From: Armillaria gallica
Taxonomy: Eukaryota > Basidiomycota > Agaricomycetes > Agaricales > Physalacriaceae
Direction: 5' to 3'
Length of the DNA stretch: 64,000 nt
NCBI GenBank assembly: GCA_037576215.1
Contig: JBANDB010000004.1
Span: forward strand, 3,596,001 to 3,660,000
This document shows, piece after piece, positions 42,739 to 56,395 of the stretch. The notes beneath the pieces are model-generated. The model did no database searches and was not told the origin of the DNA. It was given only the letters and a program-made list of their open reading frames with translations. The translations under genes and the position numbers were made by a program. The first letter of the stretch is position 1, and each line of letters begins with the position of its first letter.

Positions 42739-45465
42739 CTAGACTCCTTCGATTCCGAGCTCTTTCGCAATGATAAGGGCAGCTTTCTCGCCGATGGCAA
42801 GCGTGGCTGAGTACGTATTCTGTAGGAGATCAATCCGATCAGGTTGTTTATTGGAGCAGCGGTATGAAGAAAACCTACGCAGTTGACGTTTGAGGGCGCA
42901 ATGGAAAGATCTGTCATGACGAGTGAATGCAGCGATCAAACGAGGAGCACTTCTATATACGAACCAGCGAGCTTCAGCCCTGTAACACCATACACATTGA
43001 GGTCTGTATCGACAACACCGCCTCTTTCTCTCGGTTTCATTGGACAAGTACCGAGCTAGTTAATTCAATCATCAGAACTGTGAATGGTTTGGGTGGCAAG
43101 CTACACTTACGGAGTGCCACGTCGTACCGACTATATATAAGCGTCATAGATGAGGGAGCGCGGCATCTAAACGAGGCGGACGTACCAAAACTCCTGATGT
43201 TGGCATCGATCGCATCATCATCTTTCTTGGAATAGACTATCTTGGGAGCATTCAACGGAACAGGGCCATCTTCAGTAAGAGCAATCCCTGCGAGGCTGTC
43301 TGCGTCGAAGTGGGGATGAGCAGGTGCAAAGGCGCCACGATATACAGGCATTCGGCGAAGGATTTCACGGGCTCTCTTGTAGCCCCAACGAAGAACAGCG
43401 ACATCAGCAGGGCTATAGAAGTGAGCATTAAGTAAAGCAAGCACATAACGATGCATGCAACTCACTGAGACAAGAACCCGCAGTCGAAGTCGGGAGCAGC
43501 ATAGATATCATCAGAAGTGACGTGCAGATGTCCACGGGAAACAGGATACCCCTACAAGACAAGGCTATTACTTGGGATTCGATAGCACAGCGATCAACGT
43601 ACGAGAGAAACTCCAGAGCAGAAGTAGCTGATTGGCGGTAACGCCGACTGATCTGCGGGAAGTCTGCAGTGCCTTTATGAGAGAGCCGCAGAATAAAAGA
43701 TGCACAGGCATACCCAGCTAACGCGCTCATCCAGAAAAGTGGCTTATCAGGTTTCTGTGCATAGTCCTTCTTCCAGACCTCTTCGAAGTCGGGCCCTAGC
43801 TCTTCTACTTCATGCTCAAGGGGACGGAACTTGACGGATGCGTCCACTCCACTAAGAAACACGATTAACAATGCGACACAAGCACGTAAGAAGGGAAATA
43901 TACTTTGCTCCCAGTAATCCAGAACCATCCGCGTCCCATTGGGCCATGTTTTCTGACAAGGAATGAGAGCTGTTGAAAAGATGGATGATATGCGAGACTT
44001 ACTGCCCCACGTCTCTGCATCCCCTCGGAAAAGCCTGTCATAAGTTGTAACGTTAGGGTCCACAAAATACGGAGTGACGAGGAAAGGGTGATCTGGTCCT
44101 TTATATTCAGAAAACGAAGTCGCCTTAAGTAAAAAAACTCTCACCGTCATATTCTTTCCCAACACCAGGAAGATCAACAAGTTGTTTGATACCGGCTTTC
44201 TCCAATACAGAGGCAGCACCAATGCCAGATCGTTCAAGAACCAAGGGAGAGCCCATAGCGCCCGCAGAAAGGACTATCAAGCGACTGGCAAGCACTGTGT
44301 GCACCGATTGTTCCGCATCAGGGTAAACTTGCTTGTCGAAAACATACTCGACGCCGATGGCCTTCGTGCCCCTGAAGATCCCATCAATTAAGCAGCAGGT
44401 GTTGATTATGCACGTTAGAACGTACTCAAACAAGACACGCTTGACCCTGGTTCCATCACAAAGAGTAACATTCTTGCTGTCTTGATTGTAGAGATAATGA
44501 GTCTCAACATATCAACATCAGGAGGGCTTCGAAATAACAAGATAGAAGCAAGTCATACCGCTGTATCAGATCGACGACCTTTGCTTGAGGAGAACCTGAA
44601 ACGAGTAAGAGTCTTAGCCTCATCAGGTGGATATGATTCGTATAATCATACTTGGGCATTCTCTGTTGAAATATCAGTGTCTCACGTAGGCTGTGAAAGA
44701 AAGACCTCCTTACAAAGAAGCAATTGAGGGATTCAGGGTCGAGATTGTTGCCCTCTTCTGATTGAGGTCTGTCCTTCTCGAATTGAGGGCCTACTTCAAG
44801 GAACTGCTTGCAAATCTCCATCATGGATGAATTTCCCCCGAAAGAGACTTTGATCGGCCCCGACGAGCCGTGGGTTTTCCTGGTCGGATCAACCTCGTAT
44901 GTTTCGGCCTGTATTACGACGGGTAAAGAAGGGTGTAACACTTGGCTACTGTCACCTTACTTTCTGCAATAGCGGAATCAAATCCTTGGAACCCCAGCCA
45001 GGGTTACTGTATTCAGTCTCCCAGGTGTCGAAGTCAGAAGCAGCGGGACGATTATACAACACGAAATTGACCGATGCACCTAGTTGGATTCCGTTTCAGT
45101 TCCTCGAGTAAAACCTGCTGTTATGCTTACCACCGCCGACACATCGAGCAGAGGGAACAACAAGACCCCGGCCAGCCATGTGTTCACTAGTCTTGGACTC
45201 ATAGAATTGCATGGTCTTGCTATCGGGAGCCAAGTGAGTTATGTATCGACCGGGTTGTATGTGTTCGATCTTGTCCTTGGTGGTCGGACCCGCCTCGAGG
45301 ATGAGGATCTTGAGGTTGGGATCGGCCTTCGTCAGACGTCCGGCTACCATACAGGCCGTCGTCCCCCCTACACGTCGTTAGAGACTAAGGCAATGGGCAT
45401 CAAGAAAAAGACGCACCCCCAGCGAAAACAACATCGTAATTAGGTTCGATGGTATGTGGAGCCAT
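42739..45465 (-). CDS. Alcohol (methanol) oxidase-type GMC oxidoreductase
   Basis: The ATG at 45465 gives MAPHTIEPNYDVVFAGGGTT across the first intron, then ACMVAGRLTKADPNLKILIL, an FAD-binding beta-alpha-beta unit. Next SARCVGGGSSVNFVLYNRPA (GMC signature 1), SAGAMGSPLVLERSGIG (GMC signature 2), and near the end TTWHSLGTCPMKPRERGGVV with the catalytic His. VDTDLNVYGVTGLKLA and NTYSATLAIGEKAALIIAKE follow, supplying the second active-site residue (Asn). The MKPRE and NTYSATLAIGEKAA segments are typical of the alcohol-oxidase branch of GMC enzymes rather than aryl-alcohol or glucose oxidases. Role: oxidation of methanol or another primary alcohol to the aldehyde, releasing H2O2. In wood- and litter-decay fungi it can be peroxisomal or secreted without a classical signal; no signal peptide is visible. 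Many introns; interior exon edges are approximate. Confidence 0.88.
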
Positions 45466-48274
45466 GCTGTAGCAGTTATGCAAGTTGTACTTCGAAAGTG
45501 AGGTCTAATAAATCCCATGAGAAAAGCTAGATCGCAAAGCTAGGTGATAGGCCTAGGAGCTATACAGATAGAAGGAGTTTTTAATCCAGGCCCCGAGGGC
45601 GGGAAAACGGTATGTACCAGGGGGCATCATGATGCTGTTGAATGTCGGTCTGATGTAAGTACATCACTGAGGGGCGCAAGGCTCTTGGATCCATGATGGC
45701 AGGAAGGCCTAGAAGTATATTAACGATGGGCAACTCTTGCGTCGCGAGCCCCGACATGTGAGTGCATCATCGAGTCCCCGAACTCTCCGACATCTAGCGT
45801 TTAGACAATCCGTTGGACTGATGCTTTGGCTTGGCAACGAGGCGCTGGTTGCAATCAGGTAAAGTTAATCTCCGTCTTCCGTTAAACCACGATCAGGCCA
45901 TAGCAGGGGAACCACCGCTACGGCTTTAACTGCGTATGGACCATCAGAATGTTGATGGGATCCATCTGAAGAATCGGAGTAACGCAGAAATAACCTCAAC
46001 GAAAAACGCTCCGGACCGCAAGCCAAGGGAGATGACCACGTAAATTTGAAAAGAGCATCCTAAAGCTTCATCGCAGGTTTAGACGAAAGATGGGAGGTCA
46101 GGTCACCCTGCACTGAACCAGACTTCAAGGTCCCAAAAGCAATACAGTTTTCATCAAGTAGAAATCTTCGAATCCGCCTCGACTGTGTCCAAGACCCAAT
46201 GGTTCGTATCAAAGAATCATTGGAAACACATTATGCGCTGATCCTAGCGATCCGGGATATGCGAAGTCTACCTACCGCAAGGGACAATACAGATTTGCCG
46301 AAAACCTAGACTTGCTGCGCTCCCGGTTCATGAGAAAGTGACACCATGAACAGCAGGAAAGATTTTGAGAAGTATAACGTGCCCGCCCAGGTGATACTTG
46401 AACAATACCGTTGGGCTCAAGTCCCTTGTTTGTTCCAAGGAACGCAGGCGAAACAGTATCACCAGTGATGCCGTTTCAACGTTGAGGTCAACCTTCCGTC
46501 AGAAACCGATTGCGCCCGCGTGCCTGCACCATACAATGCGGCGTTTGCATTATACGCATCCATCATCTGATTATTGATGAACGCGCTTCCATTGGGCAAG
46601 AGTAATAAAAGGAAACTGAAAAAAAAAACTGAGCGACCTATGGATATTATAAGAACAGGATATCGGGTATCATTCGCATAGGAAAACCCAGAATGCAGCG
46701 GTGCGGTGCATCACATTCGTTATCATCGGACTACTCAGCGTAAGTATGTGTATACATACATAATTGCGAGCTAAAATATTGAAAAACCAAACAGAGCGAT
46801 CAATAATCAAAGATGTACAGTGTGGAGAGTGCTCTTACGAGTTTCTTTTTTCCTGTTCAGAGTCCAATAGTCCCTTTTCTGCTCCTCCAGTGAACTACTA
46901 TGAGATGTGACTACATATAATTTCTCTAAAGTTAGAGTTTTAATAAGATTCGCCTTTACCTCAACGAGATCTCGCATCCAGACACACCTGAAAACCCTGC
47001 AAAACCGCATCCAGTTAAGTCGTCTGACCACGACTAGCTCGCTAAGAGACCAACAAATTCCTGATCAAATGACCTAGTCTGCCGTATCAGCAGTCATGCA
47101 TTCATGTCCTAAGTATTCAGAAGTGTGTAGACGGGTGTCCGCTGCGAATGTGATACAGTTTAGGCGTAGGAGGGCGATTCGCGAAGGAAGACCATGGTGG
47201 TCGATGACGAAACATGGCGGCACGTGAAGCCATGTTGTATGTACTTGTATGGATGGACAATGGCCATGTGGCCAACGGTCCGAATTCCCGAATATTCAAG
47301 TCAGAAATGTATTTTGGGTGATTCCGTATTGATTTGATAGTGTGGCGAATTTTTTTGACGAGGGTCCAAATTTACCGGTCACCGGGACCTCTGTACACCG
47401 GTTTCCGTGCGCCAAATTTGTGCCACTGTTTCCTGATTTGGACTAATTTCTCACGGCTCTGAAGAGTAGTTCTGACTCGTTTTGCCTCTAGCATCACAAC
47501 GAGTAGTCTCTGGCCCATGGTTCCGCAGGAGAAATCTGTCCTTATAGCTGGTAAAACAATCTTAGATGCAAATTTATGCAACCTAATACCCTCACCCTTG
47601 TCTAATTCTGTATTTGTGTTTTTCTGAAATTCATATCAGTCACTATTGATTTTTTCCTGACCGGTATAAGCCTCCTTGACTTCATTTCCATTGGTAATAT
47701 GATGGCCTATATTGTATTCTATAACATAAAAATAAAATCAGAACCATAATGCAGCAGAAAGAGGTGCTATATTCAAATGTACAAAGGAATAGTGGTGTAC
47801 AACGGACCGGGTGATGACTGTACGACGACGGAGATAAACGACTTTAGAGGCAAGCTAAGGAGCAACAAGAGTGCGCTGCGCTGTGATTTTCAAATGCCAT
47901 CAAGAACAGGCAGAGAGATCGGTGCCAAATCGGTGCGTCATCACTACTTATGCTATGAAACAGTACAGACTTTCAAGTTGTACCGAAACAGGAAAAACCA
48001 AAGAGCCCACACAATTTATAGCTCACGACTCAATAGTGGATTCTGTGACATCCGTTCTTCCCCTCGTAGCCAAGGCAAACTACTACATGAACTTTTTACG
48101 AACTAAGATCAAACTGAGATGCATAAAAACTGTTCCCCGCCGCCTAACCGCCGGACCCTCTTCATGCGAGCATCGGACTGCTAGCATTAGGATCACGATC
48201 CACGTACTAAATGCTGTTGTTGAGAAGAAAAATTAAGACAAACCAATCCTGAAGTTAAGTGGCTTGATCGCCGG
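45466..48274. other. 2.8-kb gene-poor region
   Basis: Only short frames without familiar motifs. The first few hundred bases must hold the alcohol oxidase promoter. No repeats or RNA genes were recognised. Confidence 0.4.
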
Positions 48275-50160
48275 TGAGCGGTCCGATCATCCGGGACTCG
48301 CTTTCCGTCGTCCGACGACCAGCACGAAGCTCGAAATCATCCAATTTGACACCGCGGCACACTGGAGCGCCAAGAATTTGTTTTGAAGTCCTGTTCTCTT
48401 GGTTATCTTTCTACCGGTGAGCTTTGAAGTCCTGAGGGCGCTTCAAGGTGACGATTGGCACGAACAGATCAGCACCCGGTCCTACCGTCGAAGGCGTAAA
48501 TCTGTCGATGAATGCCTACCTCCACTCTAAGCAAGATTGAAACGCCTTAGGGAGCCAGGTATCCTCTTTCTGTGGCTCTCGCGGTACGATACGAAGGATC
48601 ATGATTCAACCAAGTCTTGGTCCCGCTCATAGTACGCCCACTCTTGAAGCATGCAAGAGGACCAGCGTAGTAAGGAAAATCTTCTCGTCTACGATTGGTC
48701 TCTGTCCCTGTATCTGTTAACAGCGCTCACGGGAGAATGCCGGTGAGGAGCAGCTTTTACAAGTCCCGTATATTTTCGTCCGAACTGGTTCTTGCCTGGG
48801 ATCTTCATGTCCGGATGGTGAAATGACAATCTGCTCGAGACTTGCCAAGTCTTACTCGCACCCGTGTGGCGCGATCTTATGTCCAATCCCTCCCCCTGAT
48901 ACCTCGATGCTATGTTCGATTCATAGTTTTATCCTCACGCTTCTGAGAGTTGGGATCTACACGAGGGCAGGCTCAAACTCAGCTCCTCCTTGCGGATTTA
49001 TTGTTGCTTCCAATTGACGTTGACAACCCTGACGTCTCCAAATGAAGAACTCGAAAACTGTTCTGTCTATCTCAATTCGCAGTGTCCTGCCCACGCTCTG
49101 CGACTTCTCGGGCCGCCGTAAGCTCTATTGGGTAGGGCAACAATATTGACCATACTTGAATTTGTCGCGACAGCAATTGTAGAACGGGACTGTCAATGCT
49201 ATAATACATGTTCGAACTCCGTCGATATTTTCCCGTCGGTCAACATGATTTCAAAGAATCATGTCACTTCTGGTCTGGACTTTGGAACTTCACGAACAAA
49301 AAAGTGAACCTCTACAAGCAAAACTTTTAATATCGGGGTCTGAGCGTTACGGAGACGCCCGCGTATTTCAGGGTCACTAGCACGCCTCTCTATCGCCAAG
49401 CGTCCTTTGACCTCGTCGCCCTTCTTTATTCGCTTTGATCTATCCAACGGTTTCTCCAGGGCGTATCTCTACGTGCCTACCAAAGTGGACGTTGTAGTTT
49501 GCCTCATGGCCAACGTTACCGCAAGACCCTTCTCCTTTCGCCGTGGCGCTACGCGTTTCATACAGCCCAGCTGAGCTGATAGTATCTACCACTAGATTGG
49601 GTCGACTTGAACGGGTTCCAGCGTAGTCTCCCCCGGACGCCATTGCTTGGTATAGCCTGATTTACCAGCTTGTCTTTGATCAGACATCGTTGTTTTGTGA
49701 CCTACCTTGATATTTTTCAACACTCAGTCGTACAACCAGGCGATCCCACGTAAGTGGTTGGTTGCCCGCACCATCGTGGTTCGCAACTTCGCCATTGCCA
49801 TGTGTTTACACAGAACGACTCTGCTCTCGGGATTCTTGGCCATGGTAAATCAGTCGTGGCGTATCCCAGCTGCCCGGTTCTTGGTGGCCTAACTCGTACT
49901 GTGCACGTTTGATATCACTTCAGTTCATCGTGGTCGCTCTTCCGTCATTCTGAATTAAGATATGATACTTCTCCGAAGTCGGTCCCTTTGCCGGATGGCT
50001 TTGTAAGAGCGCAGCCGGAAACGCTACGCGGTCACTTGGATGGTGATGGATCCCATGATTCCACAGCCTTAGGTTCTCATAGCCGTCTCTCGGAGGCATT
50101 AGAACGTATCGCTCTTCTGTGCATCCATACTCAATCAAGAACCTTATGATTATCTTCATA
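48275..50160 (-). pseudogene. Decayed or unassembled coding island, unknown protein
   Basis: Several minus-strand patches look like real protein but sit in different frames separated by stops. In transcription order: RDGYENLRLWNHGIHHHPSD (about 50075), then past a TGA in the same frame RAQYELGHQEPGSWDTPRL (about 49880), SAGLYETRSATAKGEGSCGN (about 49550), NVHFGRHVEIRPGET followed after a frame change by DRSKRIKKGDEVKGRLAIE (49500-49390), SFHHPDMKIPGKNQFGRKY (about 48800), DFPYYAGPLACFKSGRTMSG (about 48660), FTPSTVGPGADLFVPIVTL (about 48490) and VCRGVKLDDFELRAGRRTTE (about 48340), ending at 48275. Introns may explain some shifts, but in-frame stops and the change near 49445 suggest decay. I do not recognise the family. 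Chance cannot be excluded for single patches. Confidence 0.3.
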
Positions 50161-50624
50161 CGTCATTCTAACGAAAGCGCCGGTGCTCAAAGACGTTATC
50201 AGTATTACTTTCACAAGAACTCACCTTGCTTTATGTTGTTCCGGTACGAAAGGGATCGTGATAACAGATCATGCTACGAATAACTGTTTAGTTTCAGACG
50301 CGTCCTCCACAGCCCCGAAATAGACTACATTTGCGCCGGGACATTCTCAGCGTGCCCTATCTTCCCACCACTCGGAGGGTAGTAGGCTTATGATGCTTCT
50401 AGTCCATTGCTTGATCATAATAACCCTGATGATGTATATATATATTGGTGAAAATAAACTCCACTGTACTCTACGAAACTAGTGTTACCATAACTGAATA
50501 ACCGATTACCCGACAGAAGGCGAAGTAGCTTTGCCGAGAGGACGAAAGAACCTACAAGTATTATAGTTTTACAGAGAGCCCGATATTATCCAAGGAATCG
50601 CTAAGTAGGCATGACTTCCCCGAT
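50161..50624. other. Intergenic
   Basis: Nothing recognised apart from an AT dinucleotide run (50433-50446). It holds the 3' flank of the desaturase gene. Confidence 0.35.
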
Positions 50625-52116
50625 CTACATAGCCATCTTCATGGTGACCTGACCAACCTTCATTTCCCCGTCGGCAAGTACGTGACGCGCTGCCTTGCCA
50701 TCTCGGTTCTTATAGAAGACTATCTCGCCTTCATCTTCGATGAAGCAACACTGTGTGAATGTGCGATATAACGCCCGGAAGGTATTCTGATCCGAAAGAA
50801 TGAGTGAAAAAACGATAAAAACCCAACTGAGCCTTACCGTTGAATCATAATTATAGTTTTCGCCAAGAAGAATCCGGATACGCTTTGTGACCTCAGGTTG
50901 ATTATAGAATGGAATGTAGGAGAAGAGGTGATGGGCAACCTAGATGGAGTCAGTGAGTACAAGGGAATGGAGCACGGGAGGATGATGGGCTCACATGATC
51001 GTGGCTAACGTTATGGAGGAAAACTCTCCCAACCCATCCCAGAAGGGGTCTGTCAACAGTGGACGCCGCGCCACGGACAAAACTCCATGCCGCAGAGCGA
51101 TAGTATGGTATCGTCGGGTCGGAATGATGGAGGTATGTCAACATAACAATCCAATGATTTGCAAGCTAAGAGAACAAAGTCAGACGATCCAGAATTAAAC
51201 GAGAAAGTCGAGAGACGAACCAGATAAGGTACTCCGTATACTTTGACAAACAGCGAAAACCCTAGCTCGCGGGCCCATAGAGTAAGGAGCAAGATAGTAA
51301 CGCAGATGCCAACATTGGAAGCGATGATGTTTCGACGGTGCCGGGGCTTGAAAAGAGGCGAAGAGGGACTGAAATGCTAGATTGGCCAGACATGAGGAAT
51401 GAAGATATCGGACAACAGCCGTTAGAACTCACGTTTGTTCCCTTGGGATAGCTCGGGTTTCCCATCTCGTTGGTGAACAAGTAAATCTGCCATCCAAGGA
51501 GTTGCATAATCAACATCTTCGAAAGGACATAGATCGGAGCATCTTCAAAAACTTCCTGAGGGTCAAGCCCGGATTTCCGTTCACCATCAGCCAAAAGACC
51601 GGGTGCTCCACTACGATCATCCTGGGATTGGGGCCAGAGTCCGTACTCGCTCCTCGACCTCGGAACATAATTTTCGTCTCTCTCTACACTCATGGGCGCC
51701 CTATGGTGACTCCGATGGGTCTCCCTCCACGTGTAGTACGGTGCAAGAATTGCAGTATGCAATGTAAAGCCCACGGCATGGTTGACCCAAGAGTGCTCTG
51801 AGATCGTTCCATGGCCGGCTTCGTGTGCTAGGCACCACCAACCAGCCAGAACTATCCCCTGGCACCACCAGTAGGCGGCCCAAAGTGGAAACCTCAACAC
51901 GGCCGGGGCAAGTGGAATGAACGAAGAAAGACGGTAAAGGATCCAGGCGCACACAACGTCACGGGCCACGTAGGAAAGACCCCTCGCGGTGGACTTTTTG
52001 AAAACATGGGGAGGAAGGGCAGCATGCAGTTCAGCAAGGGTGATGTTAGGTGGTACGAAGGGGGTATTGGCGCGGCGAGCATATTCCGGCCCATCGATAA
52101 GAAAAGTGGACAGCAT
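50625..52116 (-). CDS. FAD2-type membrane fatty-acid desaturase, paralogue 1 (divergent)
   Basis: The ATG at 52116 gives MLSTFLIDGPEYARRANTPF. The three histidine boxes of membrane-bound acyl-lipid desaturases are visible: HEAGH in the first third, HRSHH about 35 residues later, and HVAHH split by an intron near 50945-51000 (NVSHDH, intron, VAHHLFSYIPFYNQPEVTKR). Hydrophobic segments lie between them. The end is VTMKMAM at 50625. Family role: an ER-membrane, di-iron enzyme that adds a double bond at delta-12 (or nearby) of fatty acyl chains using cytochrome b5. Box 1 has Ala where paralogue 2 and ordinary FAD2 enzymes have Cys, and the loop after box 2 carries extra sequence (about 51540-51640). 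Its specificity may differ. Confidence 0.9.
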
Positions 52117-53903
52117 GATGAGTTTCTAGCTGATGCCCAGGTGAGAGAAAGGACCCGGTTTGCGAGAGGAAAGAAAGCGCATCTTGAGTTGTATTTATTT
52201 AAGAGATGTCAAATAGATTTGGCAGAAGCAAAGATTAGCATCAATACCCAAATGCTCAGTATGGTAGACCGAACGTCGCGGAGTACCCCGGACACCTCCA
52301 CGGCACTTTTCTTTGATCTCAACAGATGAAATCCGGCGTCATTTGTTTCCGCCTCGTGTCCTCGTTCTGTGGTAATTCAGGGCCGCCACGTTTGCCTACT
52401 TTTACGAATCAACCATCATACCGTTGGAAACCGGAATCACTCGTGGGTCGACTTTTTTTCAGTCATCCCCTGACCTCTCACGGTCGGTGGTTTTTTTTTG
52501 CCAAGTACAATTTCAATTCAGTATCATACTATTTTCTCATTATTTTTTGAATTTTTCTGCGGGGGGAGTATGTTAGTCCCAGTACCTCTTGGTCGCATGA
52601 TCATCGGTGGCGCGCGATCCAGCTTCCTCTTCACTCATCGGTACCCGTGTAAGTATATCACCTCGATTCTCCCGTGTAACGATGCAAACCTGACATTTGG
52701 CAGTCATTTCTGACCATCTCCCTGACAACAATCTCAAGCAACCTGCAAGCCACCTACCGTCGCGAATACGCGATAGTGAGTGGGCAGTCGCGTCCGGGAT
52801 CCGCACCGCGATATAACCACGATGATGCACAAGAGAAAAGCGTACAGTCCTTCTTCCGTTTCTGTTCTATTCGCTACAACACGACTCTACTTAATGTCAT
52901 TTCTTCGTTGATGGACATTACTACGCCATTGGGTGTCTTCGAGTTTGCCTTTAATCGGGCGTGAACGGCTGAAGCAATGTCAACGGATCACTCGTACGAC
53001 GAGTTTCCGGAATTCTCTATATCTTATACTTCGGATGCGCTCCGAATAGTATGATCTCGCCTTTGGAGCGCTACTTAGTCATTGATCCAATCGTTAGACA
53101 GATTGTGCCCACCGATATTGCACTCTCGAGGTCGATGACGCATAATTAACACGATAACATTCGGCTTCGGGCTCGGTAAGGTACCAATTGTAACTCGAAG
53201 TACAACAATCAACTACGCAACCACCGATCGGAACACGATCTCAAGAAGAAAATGCAGGAAAGATGGAAGGACGAAGATCAGGAACAACCCAAAGTACGTG
53301 TTGAACATAGCAAGATTCAAGGCTACACGTGACCGCGCCCTGGCTCGTCGGACTCACTGTTTCGTGTGTAGCATTTACCCTTCTAAGTGTATGTTCCATC
53401 CTCAGACGCGGCCTTTACAAAACACCTCATGGGTGATAATGATTGTGTGAATTATATCGAAGCTATGAAAAGAGTAGGCGACGGCCCTGTGCATAGGGTT
53501 GCGGGTGTTGGTGCCAGATGCTAGCAGGGGCCTTGTATACCCAAATGAACTCCAAGCCGTCAAAAGAAGCGACATCCGGAAATGAACACAATGCATATGT
53601 CCAAGGCTGAGCATAATTGACATGGAAATGCATCACATGTGTGTTCCATGCGGTTCAGATGCCTATCCAATGCCTATCCAATACCCATTGGGAGGTACTA
53701 TCAGCTTCATAGACCGGCAGCTGGATCAAGCCCTGCTTCACACGCACAGCTGTTTCAATGTCTGATGCATTCGCACATAGCCCGCCTGTACAAAAATCTT
53801 CAAAATCATGATCAGTGTTGTGGCATTCAGATTGCTGATGGAAAGGATACACCATCATTGTGCCCGCGCATTGAGTCTTCAATGAAATGTACTAGCGGGA
53901 TTA
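52117..53903. other. Intergenic between the desaturases, left part
   Basis: No recognised gene. This stretch includes the promoter of desaturase 1. Homopolymer T runs occur near 52491-52499. Confidence 0.4.
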
Positions 53904-54500
53904 TCAAAGGCCTCTATAATGAAAGAAGTTCAGTGATTGATGGTGGACTTGGACGTAGTCTCGTAAACCTGACACAAATCGTCGTTCAACTTGGTTGGAT
54001 GCACAGCCACGCCACAGCCTGCGCTTAGTCATAGTCATCAACATGCGCCATCTGCTCCATACCAGCTCCATACCGCAACTTAGTTGCTTGCTTGAGCCCC
54101 TCCAAAGCCCTCCATGCTGCCATTGCAGCCCAATACCGGTGCTTTCAAAGTCCAGCCTCAAGCCGCATGTCATTCCGTCCCGGTATTTGCCTTTTTTTTT
54201 TTTTGCATCAGGAGCTGTCATCACGATTGAATGAAAATTTAGTAAGGTCACATTCAGTTTGGACGCTAGAAGGACCACATCTATCAGGCGGGTCTGCTTA
54301 AAATAGGAAACCAGATGTTCCTCTGTGGTAACCCCAACTGGATTGATCATCAATTCGCTTGGAGCACCCGTGCAGTAACTTACGAGTATAAAGATTAGAG
54401 TCCATGCGTGCGGAGTGTGGATCTCGGGAGAACTTAAAGTCGTTTCTTGATGAATGTCGGGAGAACCTAAAGTTATTTTAAGATGAATATCAACGTTCAC
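53904..54500 (-). CDS. Uncertain 198-codon frame
   Basis: A minus-strand frame from 54500 to 53904 has no intron, no known motif and an odd composition. The stretch KKKKGK is encoded across a T run on the plus strand, and the C-terminal half is rich in Trp, Arg and Met (WSRWRMLMTMTKRRLWRGCA). It begins inside two near-repeats of GGGAGAACNTAAAGT (54427-54474). I list it only because of its length; it may well be chance. Confidence 0.15.
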   Translation of the reverse strand: MNVDIHLKITLGSPDIHQETTLSSPEIHTPHAWTLIFILVSYCTGAPSELMINPVGVTTEEHLVSYFKQTRLIDVVLLASKLNVTLLNFHSIVMTAPDAKKKKGKYRDGMTCGLRLDFESTGIGLQWQHGGLWRGSSKQLSCGMELVWSRWRMLMTMTKRRLWRGCASNQVERRFVSGLRDYVQVHHQSLNFFHYRGL

Positions 54501-56395
54501 GCATAGTTCAGTACATGTAAAGCACCAAAGCCTCCGAGAGTCCCATACAGTATGTGATTACATTTTTTGTTCCACCCGTACGTCAAATAATATCAACGGC
54601 TGACGCCACTCCATCCCAGCCGCAGCATCAGTGCATTACCACAAACCTTACGATTCGGAGGTTCGTGATAACCTACCCTGACACTGAACCGAACCGCCGG
54701 GGCCACACTAAAAGGCAATTTGCAGTTGCGCTCCCGGAGGCCTGGATCTTTTGCGAACGCAGCGGACTGGAGATCGCTCTGTAAATTGCTAGGAACTTCA
54801 CGTGTCATTCCGCAACATTTGGCATAGCAAGTTAAATAAATACTAGGTCATTCTTAAAGAAGTGGAGGATCCTCGATAAACCCTTGCGGTGTGCCAGAGT
54901 ATTCCGATTTTCTCGCCAAAGCTCGTCGCATTCTTCCTTTTACTTTGTCAGTAGTGAATTCCTCCTTTCTCAGCTGGCGTTTGGCCCTGACGATCTCTTG
55001 TTGCCCTTGAGAACCTGATTGCTTAGGTCATATCTCTGAATGCTCATGCTGGCCCTGATGATTGATCGTTGTCCAAGGCTCACAATTAAGTCTGAATCTT
55101 TGCAGTTGTACTATCACCCGAGCCTGAAGACCGTTACGCGGTACGGTATCTCCTTCAAGACCTACAATTGTTAGCGCCGGGGCTCCTATATATCGGTCGT
55201 CCTTTCGGGAAAGTTGGCACAAGGCGTAGCTGCACTGTACCGAGTTTATTGTTCGCTATTGCAGGAGCCACACAGCCAGACGTCTATTCTTACGGCGTTC
55301 CCTTCGTGCGACTTTCATTCGGCTCGTACATTGCTCTCTTTATCAGTCCCACTGAATCAAATACGGGAACTTAATTGCTGACCTTGAACATACTCGGGAC
55401 TAATTCAAGTTCAACATGCATCCGCAAGCTCGTCTCTGTTCTCAGTGTCATGGATATAAATTTAGGCTCAGTGAAGCCCGCGAAAGTAGTGCGAGGAAGT
55501 CTCTGTCCATGCTACAAATTTCGGCCGCAGTTTACATTATTAGGCGCTAATATTATCTCTCATCTCATTTAATCTACGCCGCTGGAGCTCAAGCTCCATA
55601 CAGAAATCTACCTACTCTATGCTTACTCCGATACACGACTCACAAATAATTTCTGATTAGACGGATTCTTGTTGCGCTTAGACCTCTGCCACCGCTTTTC
55701 TTGATGCTCATTCGAGTCGTACAAACTTTTAGTGATCCCCCGCTTCCCGCCATATTGGGAGATCATCGTTTATTGAATCCCATCTGACAGACGGGGACCA
55801 GATGCCATTTTACGCTTGATTTGCTTCCGCTGTGACAGAGAGGATTCGAGGGTGGGAGTGTGGATTCCATGCTGGTTTGGCAGGTGCGAATCTTCAGATA
55901 GACGCATTCGAAACTTGACTTACTAGTCTAGACTTCGCCAGTAATGGTACTTGGAACTGACTTAGTGCGTACTTGGACAGTCTGGACCCATAGATAATTT
56001 GTTCCGCTCTGACGTTACATCGTCGAGAAATGACTACTTGTGTTTGACGAACGCCACCAGTATGCACCCCGGGTAAGCGTAACGTTGGGACTTTGCAGAA
56101 GGCAAGTCAAGATTGATGAGATGAAGGATTACACGCAATGTTGGTGGCGAAACGCCGCCAGCAAAAAAGTGCATACTTATACTACTAGATCGCAATGCAT
56201 TATGTAGAGTAATTCCGCCGGGGGCATGTGTTGACCAAAAATTAAAAACCTCTGATATGAGGATCACATTATGACAGAATGACGCAAAGTGTAGTTCATC
56301 TAGACATTATATAACTATGTAACGTATCCAAGAAAAAGTATGAATATGTAGCTCAGAATCCAAATACCAAGTTCTTCTTTCCCAAACAGACCATC
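54501..56395. other. Intergenic between the desaturases, right part
   Basis: Several short plus-strand frames (for example 55168-55374), none with a recognisable motif. No repeats were noticed. Confidence 0.4.

Noticed and set aside
53904..54500. 198-codon minus-strand frame as a confident gene
   Set aside because: No intron, motif or natural composition. It is listed only at very low confidence.
55040..55110. Possible C/D-box snoRNA because of a TGATGAT motif
   Set aside because: No properly spaced D box, terminal stem or guide arrangement could be seen.
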